Positions 1 through 7,552 of a stretch of DNA of 34,390 nucleotides are shown piece after piece. Within the stretch, counting starts at the first letter, position 1, and every line of letters begins with the position of its first letter. The stretch is from Rhodocyclaceae bacterium (GTDB taxonomy: Bacteria > Pseudomonadota > Gammaproteobacteria > Burkholderiales > Rhodocyclaceae), in assembly GCA_025353195.1 (NCBI GenBank), contig JANXRC010000125.1, positions 1-34,390 on the forward strand, read 5' to 3'. Position numbers and translations under genes: made by a program. Under the pieces are notes generated by a model. The model was not told the origin of the DNA and did not search any database. It was given only the letters and a program-made list of their open reading frames with translations.

Positions 1-1
1 C

Positions 2-346
2 GGTGTCGAAATGAATACCCGCGACCAGGTGCTGCGCCTCTATGCCGACTGGAATCTTTCGAAACCGCAGTGGCAGCACTTTTTCGACCCACGTCTGAAG
101 ACCGCAATGATGCTGCGCATCGTCAAGGAGTGGCAAGTCGATGGCGTCATGCTGCACTTGAACCGCGGCTGCGAAGGCCTCTCGCTGGGGATCATGGAAA
201 ACCGCATGGGCATCGCCAAGGCGGGTGTGCCGATCATGACCTTCGAAGGCAACATGGGTGACGAGCGCGAATTTGACGAAGCGCGCGTTCAGGCACGGGT
301 CGACGCCTTCATGGAGCAGCTCGGGCTGCGCCGCCAGGCCGCCTGA
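2..346 (+). CDS. bzdO: Benzoyl-CoA reductase, BcrB/BzdO-type subunit (3' end only)
   Basis: The reading frame is open to the left edge, so this is the last ~115 residues of a longer protein; the family is usually about 430-450 residues. The fragment belongs to the BcrB/HgdB-like (2-hydroxyglutaryl-CoA dehydratase D) family. The visible stretch [17 protein letters not shown] carries the Cys that in this family helps hold the [4Fe-4S] cluster, followed by [20 protein letters not shown], the usual C-terminal substrate-domain motif. The protein would form part of the catalytic half of ATP-dependent (class I) benzoyl-CoA reductase, which reduces benzoyl-CoA to cyclohexa-1,5-diene-1-carbonyl-CoA in the cytoplasm. 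The O rather than N assignment rests on its place immediately before the two ATPase-type subunits, as in the bzdNOPQ order. The Met at position 11 is internal, not a start. Confidence 0.9.
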   Translation, partial: GVEMNTRDQVLRLYADWNLSKPQWQHFFDPRLKTAMMLRIVKEWQVDGVMLHLNRGCEGLSLGIMENRMGIAKAGVPIMTFEGNMGDEREFDEARVQARVDAFMEQLGLRRQAA

Positions 347-421
347 CGCCGGCCGGCGAAGCGGAATTCCCGGCGCGCAGAGCGACGACTTGAAAATGAG
401 AAACTACAGGAGGAATCCAAG

Positions 422-1231
422 ATGATTACCGCTGGAATCGATATGGGCTCGCGCAGCGTCAAGGTAGTGCTGCTCGAGGAACTCAAGGTGGACGGTGCGC
501 CGGCTTTGAAGTACGGCGTCAAGAAGGTGCACATCATGATGCCGGGCGACCTGGACCAGGATGTGGCGGCCGACAAGGCGTATGACGATGCCCTGACCGC
601 CGCCGGTCTGAAGCGGGGAGACATCAAGGCCGTGTTTGCCACCGGAGCCGGGCGCAAGCAGGTTGGCTTTGCCACCGAGGGCATTACCGAGATGACCGCA
701 GGCGCGAAGGGTGCGGTATTCATGTACCCGCAGGCGCGTACGGTGGTCGATGTCGGCGCCGAGGAAGGCCGCGGCATGAAGACCGATGCGGAAGGCCGCG
801 CAATCGACTTTGCCGGCAACGAGAAATGTGCAGCGGGTGCCGGATCCTTTGCCGAAGCCATGTCGCGGGCGTTGCAGATGACGCTCAAGGAGTTTGGCGA
901 TGCCAGCCTCAAGTCCGACAAGACTATCCCGATGAACGCGCAATGCACGGTTTTCGCCGAGTCCGAGGTGGTATCGCTGATTCACGCGTCGACGCCGAAG
1001 AATGACATTGCCAAGGCGGTGCTCGATGCGGTCGCCAGCCGCGTTTGCGCAATGGTTCGTCGGGTCGGCATCGAGGGCGAGGTGGTACTGATCGGCGGCA
1101 TGGTCCACAACGCCGGTTTCGTCCAGTCCTTGAAGGCCTCGATGGGCGTCGACACGATTTCCCTGCCGGACATGCCGGAGTACATCAGCGCGCTGGGTTG
1201 CGCCCTGATTGCCGCCGAGCGTCAGCACTGA
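422..1231 (+). CDS. bzdP: Benzoyl-CoA reductase ATP-binding activator subunit (BcrA/BcrD family)
   Basis: The protein has 269 residues of the BadF/BadG/BcrA/D ASKHA ATPase family. The phosphate-1 loop GIDMGSRSVK lies at residues 5-14, an ATGAGR motif at 73-78, and the two cysteines C136 (NEKCAAGAG) and C175 (NAQCTVFAE) are those that in this family bind one [4Fe-4S] cluster bridging the two ATPase subunits. Together with the next ATPase gene it should couple ATP hydrolysis to low-potential electron transfer from ferredoxin to the BzdNO active-site half. The start follows an AGGAGG ribosome-binding site with good spacing. The symbol is given by position in the bzd order; which of the two ATPase genes corresponds to BcrA and which to BcrD cannot be settled from the window. 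Confidence 0.88.
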   Translation: MITAGIDMGSRSVKVVLLEELKVDGAPALKYGVKKVHIMMPGDLDQDVAADKAYDDALTAAGLKRGDIKAVFATGAGRKQVGFATEGITEMTAGAKGAVFMYPQARTVVDVGAEEGRGMKTDAEGRAIDFAGNEKCAAGAGSFAEAMSRALQMTLKEFGDASLKSDKTIPMNAQCTVFAESEVVSLIHASTPKNDIAKAVLDAVASRVCAMVRRVGIEGEVVLIGGMVHNAGFVQSLKASMGVDTISLPDMPEYISALGCALIAAERQH

Positions 1232-1357
1232 TGAAGCCCCTGCGTAGCCGGGCGGGCCAGCAAAAGACCCTGACCTCGCCGCTACGGATGATGAAACCCC
1301 TGCGGAGCGGGCGGGCCAGCAAAAGACGCTGACTTCGCCGCTACGGATGAACCCCTA
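1229..1357 (+). repeat. 60-bp tandem direct repeat between bzdP and bzdQ
   Basis: Two near-identical units begin at 1229 and 1289 (each opens TGATGAAgCCCC or TGATGAAaCCCC), and a short third start (TGAACCCCT) occurs at 1348. They differ at only a few positions. The first unit begins on the bzdP stop codon and the array ends about 18 bases before the bzdQ start. CGTAGC at 1243-1248 can pair with GCTACG at 1281-1286, so the transcript could fold here. The array fills nearly all of the 143-base gap between two subunit genes that must be made in equal amounts. It is too short and has no spacers, so it is not a CRISPR array. Confidence 0.9.
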
Positions 1358-1374
1358 GGCACAAGGAGCTAGAA

Positions 1375-2280
1375 ATGAATGCAGAAGTGGTAGCTGAAAC
1401 CGTCCCCGAGAAGAAGGAATTCTGGCGTTGGCAGGAGAGCGTCTGGATTGATGAAACCAAGGACTGGAAGAGCGCCAAGATCATCACCTGCGGCATTGAT
1501 GTCGGTTCGGTGTCGTCCCAAGCGGTGCTTGTGGTCGACGGCGAACTGTATGGCTTCAACAGCATGCGCACCGGCAGTAGCTCGCCGGATTCGGCGACCA
1601 ACGCACTGGCTGGCGTAATGGACAAGTGCGGCATGAAACTCGAGGACATTCACTATGTCATCGGCACCGGCTACGGCCGGGTCAATGTGCCCTTTGCGCA
1701 CAAGGCCATTACCGAGATAGCGTGCCACGCGCGCGGCGCCAATTACATGGGCGGCAATGGCGTGCGCACCATTCTCGACATGGGCGGCCAGGACTGCAAG
1801 GCCATCCACTGCGATGAAAAGGGCAAGGTTACCAACTTCCTGATGAACGACAAGTGCGCCGCCGGAACCGGGCGCGGCATGGAGGTGATTTCGGATCTGA
1901 TGCAGATCCCGATTGCCGAACTTGGTGCGCGCTCATTCGACGTCGATGTCGAACCGGCAGCCGTGTCATCGGTGTGCGTGGTGTTCGCCAAGTCGGAGGC
2001 GCTCGGTTTGCTCAAGGCCGGCTACACCAAGAACAAGGTGATCGCGGCCTATTGCCAGGCCATGGCCGAGCGCGTAGTTTCGCTGCTGGAGCGGATTGGT
2101 GTCGAGGAAGGTTTCTTCATCACCGGCGGCATTGCCAAGAATCCCGGCGTGGTCAAGCGCATCGAAAGGCTGCTCGGCATCAAGGCGATGGAAACCAAGG
2201 TGGATAGCCAGATCGCCGGTGCGCTCGGCGCGGCGCTGTTCGGCTACACACTGATGTCGAAGAAAGCGGCTGCCGCCTGA
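1375..2280 (+). CDS. bzdQ: Benzoyl-CoA reductase ATP-binding activator subunit (BcrA/BcrD family)
   Basis: The protein has 301 residues and is the second ASKHA ATPase subunit of benzoyl-CoA reductase. A 37-residue N-terminal extension rich in Trp and charged residues precedes the phosphate-1 loop CGIDVGSVSSQ (39-49). IGTGYGR lies at 96-102. C161 (NDKCAAGTGRG) and C201 (SVCVVFAKSE) are the expected ligands of the [4Fe-4S] cluster shared with the partner subunit. The GITGG-like motif FITGGIAKN near residue 247 fits the adenosine site. It would drive ATP-dependent electron activation for ring reduction together with bzdP. The start follows AAGGAGC about 7 bases upstream. The spacing from bzdP is filled with the tandem repeat rather than being tight. 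Confidence 0.9.
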   Translation: MNAEVVAETVPEKKEFWRWQESVWIDETKDWKSAKIITCGIDVGSVSSQAVLVVDGELYGFNSMRTGSSSPDSATNALAGVMDKCGMKLEDIHYVIGTGYGRVNVPFAHKAITEIACHARGANYMGGNGVRTILDMGGQDCKAIHCDEKGKVTNFLMNDKCAAGTGRGMEVISDLMQIPIAELGARSFDVDVEPAAVSSVCVVFAKSEALGLLKAGYTKNKVIAAYCQAMAERVVSLLERIGVEEGFFITGGIAKNPGVVKRIERLLGIKAMETKVDSQIAGALGAALFGYTLMSKKAAAA

Positions 2281-2340
2281 TAGCCTCTTGCGGCAGACGG
2301 TTTGTTGTCGGCTGCCGGGCCTGACCAGAAGGGAAAAGAC

Positions 2341-2625
2341 ATGATCGCCAACTACGGTTACAAGGATGGTTCGGGTGAGTACTACATCAGCATCGATACC
2401 GACAAGTGCATCGGCTGCCTGGCGGAGCGCGCCTGCCTGGCGGCGTGTCCGAAGCAGATGTTCGAAATCATCACCGATGACTACGATGACGAAGTAGCCT
2501 GGATCAAGAAGCCCAACTGCCGCACCCTGGCCTATGACTGCTCCGAATGCAAGCCTGCCGGCGGCTATAGCAGCCTGCCGTGCATTACGGCCTGCACTCC
2601 GGGCGCGATCAAGCACTCATGGTGA
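2341..2625 (+). CDS. bzdM: 2[4Fe-4S] ferredoxin, electron donor to benzoyl-CoA reductase
   Basis: The protein is a 94-residue ferredoxin with nine cysteines (23, 26, 32, 36, 60, 67, 70, 81, 85). The first cluster motif is CX2CX5CX3CP (C23-C36) and the second is CX2CX10CX3C (C67-C85). Both have longer loops between the second and third Cys than the classical CX2CX2CX3CP, as in the Alvin-type low-potential ferredoxins. It is probably the reductant that passes electrons from BzdV to BzdPQ. The start at 2341 was chosen over an earlier in-frame GTG or TTG because it follows a GAAGGGAAAAG ribosome-binding region and gives the normal family length. It sits between the reductase genes and bzdS, as expected for bzdM. 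Confidence 0.9.
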   Translation: MIANYGYKDGSGEYYISIDTDKCIGCLAERACLAACPKQMFEIITDDYDDEVAWIKKPNCRTLAYDCSECKPAGGYSSLPCITACTPGAIKHSW

Positions 2626-2639
2626 GCGAGGTGATTCCC

Positions 2640-2930
2640 ATGGCGGAGAAACGGGTCTTTATTCCAATTGTCCAGGCCAAGGTAGTCAGTCCCGAGGACG
2701 CCTTGCTCAAGGATGGGTGGGTGCGACAGACCACTATCGGCGAGCCGCGCCTGTCGGAAATCGTGCAGAACTACAAGGCGATGGGCTTCGAGGTTCATGT
2801 CGAGGAATTCAAGACCGACGGCGACGGTTGCAATACCTGCTTCGACGCGGGTCAGGGACTGGGCTTCATGTATGGCACGGTCTACGTCCGCAAACGCGGC
2901 GAAGAGGCGGGCGAAGACGAACTGTTTTAA
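2640..2930 (+). CDS. bzdS: Conserved small protein of the bzd cluster, unknown function
   Basis: The 96-residue protein has no signal peptide or membrane segment. The only striking motif is GDGCNTCFDAGQG, with a CX2C pair that could bind metal or form a disulfide. I do not recognise a known fold. The symbol rests only on position: in the published Azoarcus order one small gene of unknown function follows bzdM. The start at 2640 follows a GCGAGGTG stretch; an in-frame ATG at 2619 would overlap the end of bzdM and add seven residues. Its place between the reductase/ferredoxin genes and the electron-donor gene bzdV suggests a supporting role in the reductase system, which is inference. Confidence 0.75.
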   Translation: MAEKRVFIPIVQAKVVSPEDALLKDGWVRQTTIGEPRLSEIVQNYKAMGFEVHVEEFKTDGDGCNTCFDAGQGLGFMYGTVYVRKRGEEAGEDELF

Positions 2931-2977
2931 GGATGAGGTGCGCCGGTGGCGCTGCCGACTAAACAAGGAGGAATGAA

Positions 2978-3430
2978 ATGCCTAATCAGAAACGAGTAAT
3001 GCGCGTGCTGCGGCAAGGGGATCTGGATGCCATCGTCGCGATTGACGCCTTCGCATCGAAAGAACCGAGACGCGAATACTACGAACGCAAGATTGCGGGA
3101 ATTCTGAACAAGAACGCCAACATCAATACGTCGATTGTCTGCGAGATCGAGGGCAAGGTGGTCGGCTTTGTCATGGGCTATATGTTTTTTGGGGAATTCG
3201 GAATTACCGATGCCACGGCGACAATAGACACGCTGGGCGTTCATCCCGATTTCCGCAAGCACGGCGTGGCGGCCGAAATGCTTGATACGTTCATGATGAA
3301 CATGAAGGCGGCGGGGGTCAAGAAGGTCTATACGCTGGTGAACTGGGACGATTTCGCCCTCGAAAAATTCTTTTCAATGAACAAGTTTGTGCCGTCGAAA
3401 AGAATCACCCTCGAGTGCGAGCTTCCCTGA
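2978..3430 (+). CDS. bzdT: GNAT-family N-acetyltransferase of the bzd cluster
   Basis: The protein has 150 residues with the GNAT fold. The acetyl-CoA-binding motif A is visible as GVHPDFRKHGVAAEML, where RKHGVA is the pyrophosphate-binding loop, and the C-terminal strand/helix VNWDDFALEKFF is typical. It should acetylate an amine, on either a small molecule or a protein lysine or N-terminus; the substrate cannot be read from the sequence. A strong AAGGAGGAATGAA site precedes the start, so it is well translated. The symbol is by position (second of the three genes between bzdM and bzdV). A regulatory acetylation of a pathway enzyme, for example an acyl-CoA ligase, is one possibility but is inference. 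Confidence 0.75.
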   Translation: MPNQKRVMRVLRQGDLDAIVAIDAFASKEPRREYYERKIAGILNKNANINTSIVCEIEGKVVGFVMGYMFFGEFGITDATATIDTLGVHPDFRKHGVAAEMLDTFMMNMKAAGVKKVYTLVNWDDFALEKFFSMNKFVPSKRITLECELP

Positions 3431-3455
3431 GATTCAAACGGCACCGCGACAGGAC

Positions 3456-4094
3456 ATGTGGATCGACACCCACTGCCACACCAAGCACTCGTACGACAAT
3501 TGGCTGGAGCCGATTGATCTGATCCGGCGCGCGAAGGCTCTCGGCCTGGATGGCGTGTGCATTACCGAACACTACTCCTATGAGGCTTCCGAGCCTGTCG
3601 AACGCATCGGCCGCGAGGAGGGGCTGCTGGTGTTGCGCGGAGTGGAAATCGCTACCGATCGTGGTCACCTGCTGGCCTACGGCATCATCGACGACGGCTG
3701 GAACGTGTGGGGTCGCGATAGCTACCTGCCGATGGACGAGGTGGTCGAACGGATCAACCTCCTCGGTGGTATCTGTGCTCCGGCTCATCCGTTCAGAGAA
3801 ATTGGGCTCTCCAGCCCGCTCGATAGTTTGCTTGAACTGGAGGGCATCGCCGCGGTCGAGTCACACAACGGCGGCAACGTCGACAGCGACAACGACCTGG
3901 CCATCCACGCCTCGCAGCACCTTGGACTGCCGACGCTGGGGGGTAGCGATTGCCACAAGACCGCGGCAGTGGGTCGCTGCGCCACCGAGTTTTCGCAGCC
4001 GGTGCATGACATGACGAGTTTCATCGCCGCAGTGAAAGCCGGCGCATGTCGGGGCGCGTATTACGCGCCTTATAAGGAGAAGAAATCGCAGTAG
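3456..4094 (+). CDS. bzdU: PHP-domain metal-dependent phosphoesterase-like protein
   Basis: The 212-residue protein has the PHP fold (polymerase and histidinol phosphatase family). All main metal-binding motifs are visible in order: DTHCHTKHS near residues 4-12, ITEHYSYE near 35-42, GVEI near 61-64, APAHPF near 108, ESHNGG near 135 and GSDCHK near 166-171. A trinuclear metal hydrolase acting on a phosphoester or similar bond is likely; the substrate is unknown. The start ATG at 3456 is preceded only by a weak ACAGGA; it was chosen because the PHP motif begins there and a longer start at 3387 would overlap bzdT. The symbol is by position, third of the three genes before bzdV. Confidence 0.72.
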   Translation: MWIDTHCHTKHSYDNWLEPIDLIRRAKALGLDGVCITEHYSYEASEPVERIGREEGLLVLRGVEIATDRGHLLAYGIIDDGWNVWGRDSYLPMDEVVERINLLGGICAPAHPFREIGLSSPLDSLLELEGIAAVESHNGGNVDSDNDLAIHASQHLGLPTLGGSDCHKTAAVGRCATEFSQPVHDMTSFIAAVKAGACRGAYYAPYKEKKSQ

Positions 4095-4162
4095 GTCATT
4101 TGGCGACGTGCGGCTGTTAGCGGCTGCGCAGCGTACTCAGTAGTGGCGTCGAGGAGGCAAAC

Positions 4163-6724
4163 ATGCAAGCCGTACAAACGTCTGAGATCAAGTGGTACAA
4201 GACCCGGCAGAAGCCCGGTGCAGAAGATTTCGGCGCGGATGCCGGCGTGACGGTTCGCATCAGCATCGACGGCAAGGACGTGGACGCGCCCGAGGGGGTT
4301 TCACTGCTCTCCGCCGCGAGTGCCGCCGGCATCTACATTCCGGCCCTGTGTGCCCACCCCGATCTGCCACCCAGCTCGCAGCGCGGCGGCGGAGACAGCG
4401 GCTGCAATCTTTGCGTGGTCGAAATCGCCGGCATGAGTGGCATGCGCACTTCCTGCTCGATTTCGGTCGAGGCCGGAATGGTCGTGACCACTACCTCTCC
4501 CGCAATCGACAAGCTGCGCAAGGAGCGCATCGCCAAAGCCCTGGGTACGCATCCCCATGTCTGCCTGACCTGTCCGCAGCGCGACGGCTGCAGCCGCACC
4601 ACCTGTTCCTTCGGCAACCCTGTCGAGCAGCGCTGTTGTTCGATCTTCAACAGTTGCGAATTGCGCAAGGTATCCGATTACGTCGGCATACCGGCGACGA
4701 CACCCAACTACAAGCACATTCAGCTGCCGGTGATCAAGGACGAGCCGTTCTACGATCGCGATTACAACCTGTGCATCGACTGCCGGCGCTGTCTGGTGGC
4801 CTGCAACGAGGTGCGCGGCGTCGGCTGTCTCGAGGTCAAGAATACCGATGGGCGTTCCTGGGTCGGCACCATCGCGGCGACGCTGCTCGAATCGGGCTGC
4901 AAGTTTTGCAGTGCCTGCGTCACGGTCTGCCCGACCGGTGCGCTGATGGACCGCACGCTGGATGTCGCCCGCCTGGAAGAGACGCAGGTGCCCTGCAAGG
5001 CGACTTGTCCCGCCGGCATCGATGTGCCGCGCTACGTGCAACTGGTTGGATTGGGCATGTACGGCGAGGCGGTCGCCGTGGTGCGCGAGAAGCTGCCCTT
5101 TCCCGGCATCCTCGGTCGCGCCTGTTTCAGTCCGTGTGAGTCGGCCTGCCGGCGCAAGGATCTGGACGATCCCTTGTCGATCCGCAGCCTGAAACGGATC
5201 GCTGCGGACAACGATACCGGTTTGTGGCGCAAGCATTCGAAGCAGTTGCCGCCTTCGGGGAAAAAGGCCGCCGTCGTCGGCGCCGGGCCGGGAGGACTGA
5301 CGGCCGCCTATTACCTGGCCAAAAAGGGCCACGCCGTGACGGTATTCGACGCCCTGCCGGCGGCCGGAGGCATGGCCCGCTACGGGATCCCGTCGTATCG
5401 CGTCCCGCTGGCCGTGATCGATGAAGAGGTCGCGGAAGTGGAAAAGCTCGGCGTGGTATTCCGCTACAATACCCGCATCGAGAACATGGATGAATTGTCG
5501 TCACAGGGTTTTGATGCAGTATTCCTCGGCATTGGTGCGCAAAATGGCGACGCGCTCGGCATCCCCGGCGACACGCTGCCCAACGTGATCGACAGTCCGA
5601 CCTTCCTGCGTGCCGCGACCATGGGCAAAGTCGGTGCTGACGGTACGGCGATTTCCATCGGCAAGCGCGTCGCGGTGATCGGCGGCGGCAATGTCGCAAC
5701 CGACAACGCGCGTTCCGCGCGGCGCCTCGGTGCCGAAGTGGTGGATATGGTGTATCGCCGTACCCGCGAGGAAATGCCGGCGCGCGACGATGAGGTCCAG
5801 GGTTGCATCGACGAGCAAGTCAAGCTGCGTTTCCTGCTGGCGCCGAAGAAGATCGAGCTCAACGACAGCGGTAGTTCGCGTCTGAAGATCACCTACGTCA
5901 AGATGGCGCTCGGCGAGCCCGATGCGTCGGGTCGTCGCCGCCCGCTGGAGATTGCCGGCAGCGAGTTTGTCGAGGACGTCGATCTGGTCATCGGCGCCAT
6001 CGGTCAGCGCCCAGAGGAATTTCCCGGCTACAGCGTGCAGGTTGCCAAAAACGGTCGGGTGCAGGTGCGCGAAGACAGCATGCTCACCAGCCGGCCCGGC
6101 GTCTATGCCGGTGGCGACTGCGTGCTCGGCCCTTCCTCGCTGATCGAGTCGGTGGCTCAGGGCCGCAAGGCGGCCGCGGCAATGGATGCTTATCTTGGCG
6201 GCGACGGCAACATCGAGGAAAACCTGCTGCCGGACTGGGATACCGATCCGCACATCGGACGCGAGGAGGGGTTCAACACCCGGAAGCGCAAGCATCCGAC
6301 CTTCGTCGATCCGGCCCAGCGCAACAACTGGAACGAAGTCGAACTCGGCTTTGACGACGCGACTGCCCGCGCCGAGGCGCTGCGCTGCCTCAAGTGCAAT
6401 CTCGCGGCGAAGATCGAGGACATGGTCCTGCCGCCGGAAGCCTGGCTGGAACTGAACGCAGCGAACGTGGCTGGCGTGCAGACGGAATCCGGCGTGTACC
6501 AGTTGCTCGACGGCGACAAGAAGGTGCTGCTGATCAAGGGCGTCGAGAACCTGCGCGAAGGCCTCGAGGCCATGCTGGACAAGGCCGATATCGCCAAGTA
6601 TTTCGTGTTCGAGGACGCTCCCTTCTTCAGTCAGCGCGAGAACCAGATCGTGCAGGCCTACATGCAGCAGTATGGCGGCATGCCGCCCGGCGTAGGTGCC
6701 GATGAAATGGACGATCTTTTTTAG
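4163..6724 (+). CDS. bzdV: NAD(P)H:ferredoxin oxidoreductase, multi-domain iron-sulfur flavoprotein
   Basis: The protein has 853 residues. Residues 30-110 are a [2Fe-2S] domain (C63, C81, C84, C98). A NuoG-like Cys-rich stretch follows near 134-165, then a bacterial-type double cluster domain (C204/207/210/214 and C246/249/252/256). Residues 275-850 resemble the glutamate synthase small subunit: a CKATCPAGI segment, the FAD loop GAGPGG (373-378), an NAD(P) loop GGGNVATD near 510, and GVYAGGDC near 647 closing the FAD site. It should take electrons from NADPH or NADH and pass them to ferredoxin BzdM. The start follows GAGGAGG. About 100 residues at the C-terminus, ending GADEMDDLF, have no motif I can name. 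Confidence 0.88.
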   Translation: MQAVQTSEIKWYKTRQKPGAEDFGADAGVTVRISIDGKDVDAPEGVSLLSAASAAGIYIPALCAHPDLPPSSQRGGGDSGCNLCVVEIAGMSGMRTSCSISVEAGMVVTTTSPAIDKLRKERIAKALGTHPHVCLTCPQRDGCSRTTCSFGNPVEQRCCSIFNSCELRKVSDYVGIPATTPNYKHIQLPVIKDEPFYDRDYNLCIDCRRCLVACNEVRGVGCLEVKNTDGRSWVGTIAATLLESGCKFCSACVTVCPTGALMDRTLDVARLEETQVPCKATCPAGIDVPRYVQLVGLGMYGEAVAVVREKLPFPGILGRACFSPCESACRRKDLDDPLSIRSLKRIAADNDTGLWRKHSKQLPPSGKKAAVVGAGPGGLTAAYYLAKKGHAVTVFDALPAAGGMARYGIPSYRVPLAVIDEEVAEVEKLGVVFRYNTRIENMDELSSQGFDAVFLGIGAQNGDALGIPGDTLPNVIDSPTFLRAATMGKVGADGTAISIGKRVAVIGGGNVATDNARSARRLGAEVVDMVYRRTREEMPARDDEVQGCIDEQVKLRFLLAPKKIELNDSGSSRLKITYVKMALGEPDASGRRRPLEIAGSEFVEDVDLVIGAIGQRPEEFPGYSVQVAKNGRVQVREDSMLTSRPGVYAGGDCVLGPSSLIESVAQGRKAAAAMDAYLGGDGNIEENLLPDWDTDPHIGREEGFNTRKRKHPTFVDPAQRNNWNEVELGFDDATARAEALRCLKCNLAAKIEDMVLPPEAWLELNAANVAGVQTESGVYQLLDGDKKVLLIKGVENLREGLEAMLDKADIAKYFVFEDAPFFSQRENQIVQAYMQQYGGMPPGVGADEMDDLF

Positions 6725-6754
6725 CATCAGGACGCAGAACTTCAGAGGACATTC

Positions 6755-7528
6755 ATGACGGATTTCAAGTTCATCTCATACGAGAAGAAGGGCGACGAGC
6801 TTCGCATCGCCATCAACCGGCCGCCCTACAACGTACTCAACATCGCCACCATGGAAGAGATGAATACCGCTCTCGACATGGCCATGGAAGACACCACGGC
6901 CAAGGTTCTGGTCGTCAGCGGTAACGGCGACAAGACCTTTTCATCGGGCGTCGACGTGGTCGACCACACGCCGGACAAGGTGGTGAAGATGATCGAGGTA
7001 TTCCACGGCATCCTCAAGCGCCTGATGGTGGTGCCGATTCCCACGGTGGCCGCCGTCAATGGAGCGGCGCTGGGCGGTGGCTGCGAACTGGCCATTGCCT
7101 GCGACATGGTGGTGGCTTCGGAGAGCGCCAAGCTCGGCCAGCCGGAAATCAAGCTGGGCGTGTTTCCGCCCATCGCTGCAATCTTGTTGCCGCGCCAGAT
7201 ACCGATGACCAAGGTGATGGAACTGCTGCTGGGAGGGGGCATCATCGACGCGCAGGAAGCGTATCGTCTCGGCCTGGTGAACCGGGTGTTTCCGAAGGAA
7301 ACCTTCGCCGCCGACACGGCGAAATTCCTCGAGCAATTCACTTCGCTTTCCCGCGTTGCGCTGATTCACACCAAGAAGGCGGTCAAGGATGCAGCGACGC
7401 GTCCGTTCCATGAGGCCCTGTTCCATATCGAGCAGCACTACCTCAAGGACCTGATGGCCACCGAGGATGCCAAGGAAGGCTTGAACTCGTTCATCGAGAA
7501 GCGCAAGCCGATCTGGAAGAACAAATAG
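6755..7528 (+). CDS. bzdW: Cyclohexa-1,5-diene-1-carbonyl-CoA hydratase
   Basis: The 257-residue protein is of the crotonase (enoyl-CoA hydratase) superfamily. The first oxyanion-hole segment FSSGVDVVDH and the second, NGAALGGGCELAIACD, are both visible, followed by the GQPEIKLGVFPP loop typical of this family. It should add water to the dienoyl-CoA made by benzoyl-CoA reductase, giving 6-hydroxycyclohex-1-ene-1-carbonyl-CoA. The assignment to this specific substrate rests on position right before the matching dehydrogenase and hydrolase genes. It starts 30 bases after bzdV with an AGAGGA site and is probably cotranscribed. Confidence 0.9.
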   Translation: MTDFKFISYEKKGDELRIAINRPPYNVLNIATMEEMNTALDMAMEDTTAKVLVVSGNGDKTFSSGVDVVDHTPDKVVKMIEVFHGILKRLMVVPIPTVAAVNGAALGGGCELAIACDMVVASESAKLGQPEIKLGVFPPIAAILLPRQIPMTKVMELLLGGGIIDAQEAYRLGLVNRVFPKETFAADTAKFLEQFTSLSRVALIHTKKAVKDAATRPFHEALFHIEQHYLKDLMATEDAKEGLNSFIEKRKPIWKNK

Positions 7529-7552
7529 GTCGGAAAACTAAGGGGAGCACCA

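Noticed and set aside
1045-1332. Open frame reading through the tandem repeat after bzdP
   Set aside because: It starts inside bzdP in another frame; the repeated peptide is a result of the DNA repeat and nothing suggests translation.
1229-1357. Tandem repeat as a CRISPR array
   Set aside because: There are only two full contiguous 60-bp units, no spacers and no cas genes.
5501-6727. 408-residue open frame on the - strand opposite bzdV
   Set aside because: It mirrors a well-supported gene, has no ribosome-binding site or recognisable motif, and such antisense frames are common in GC-rich coding DNA.
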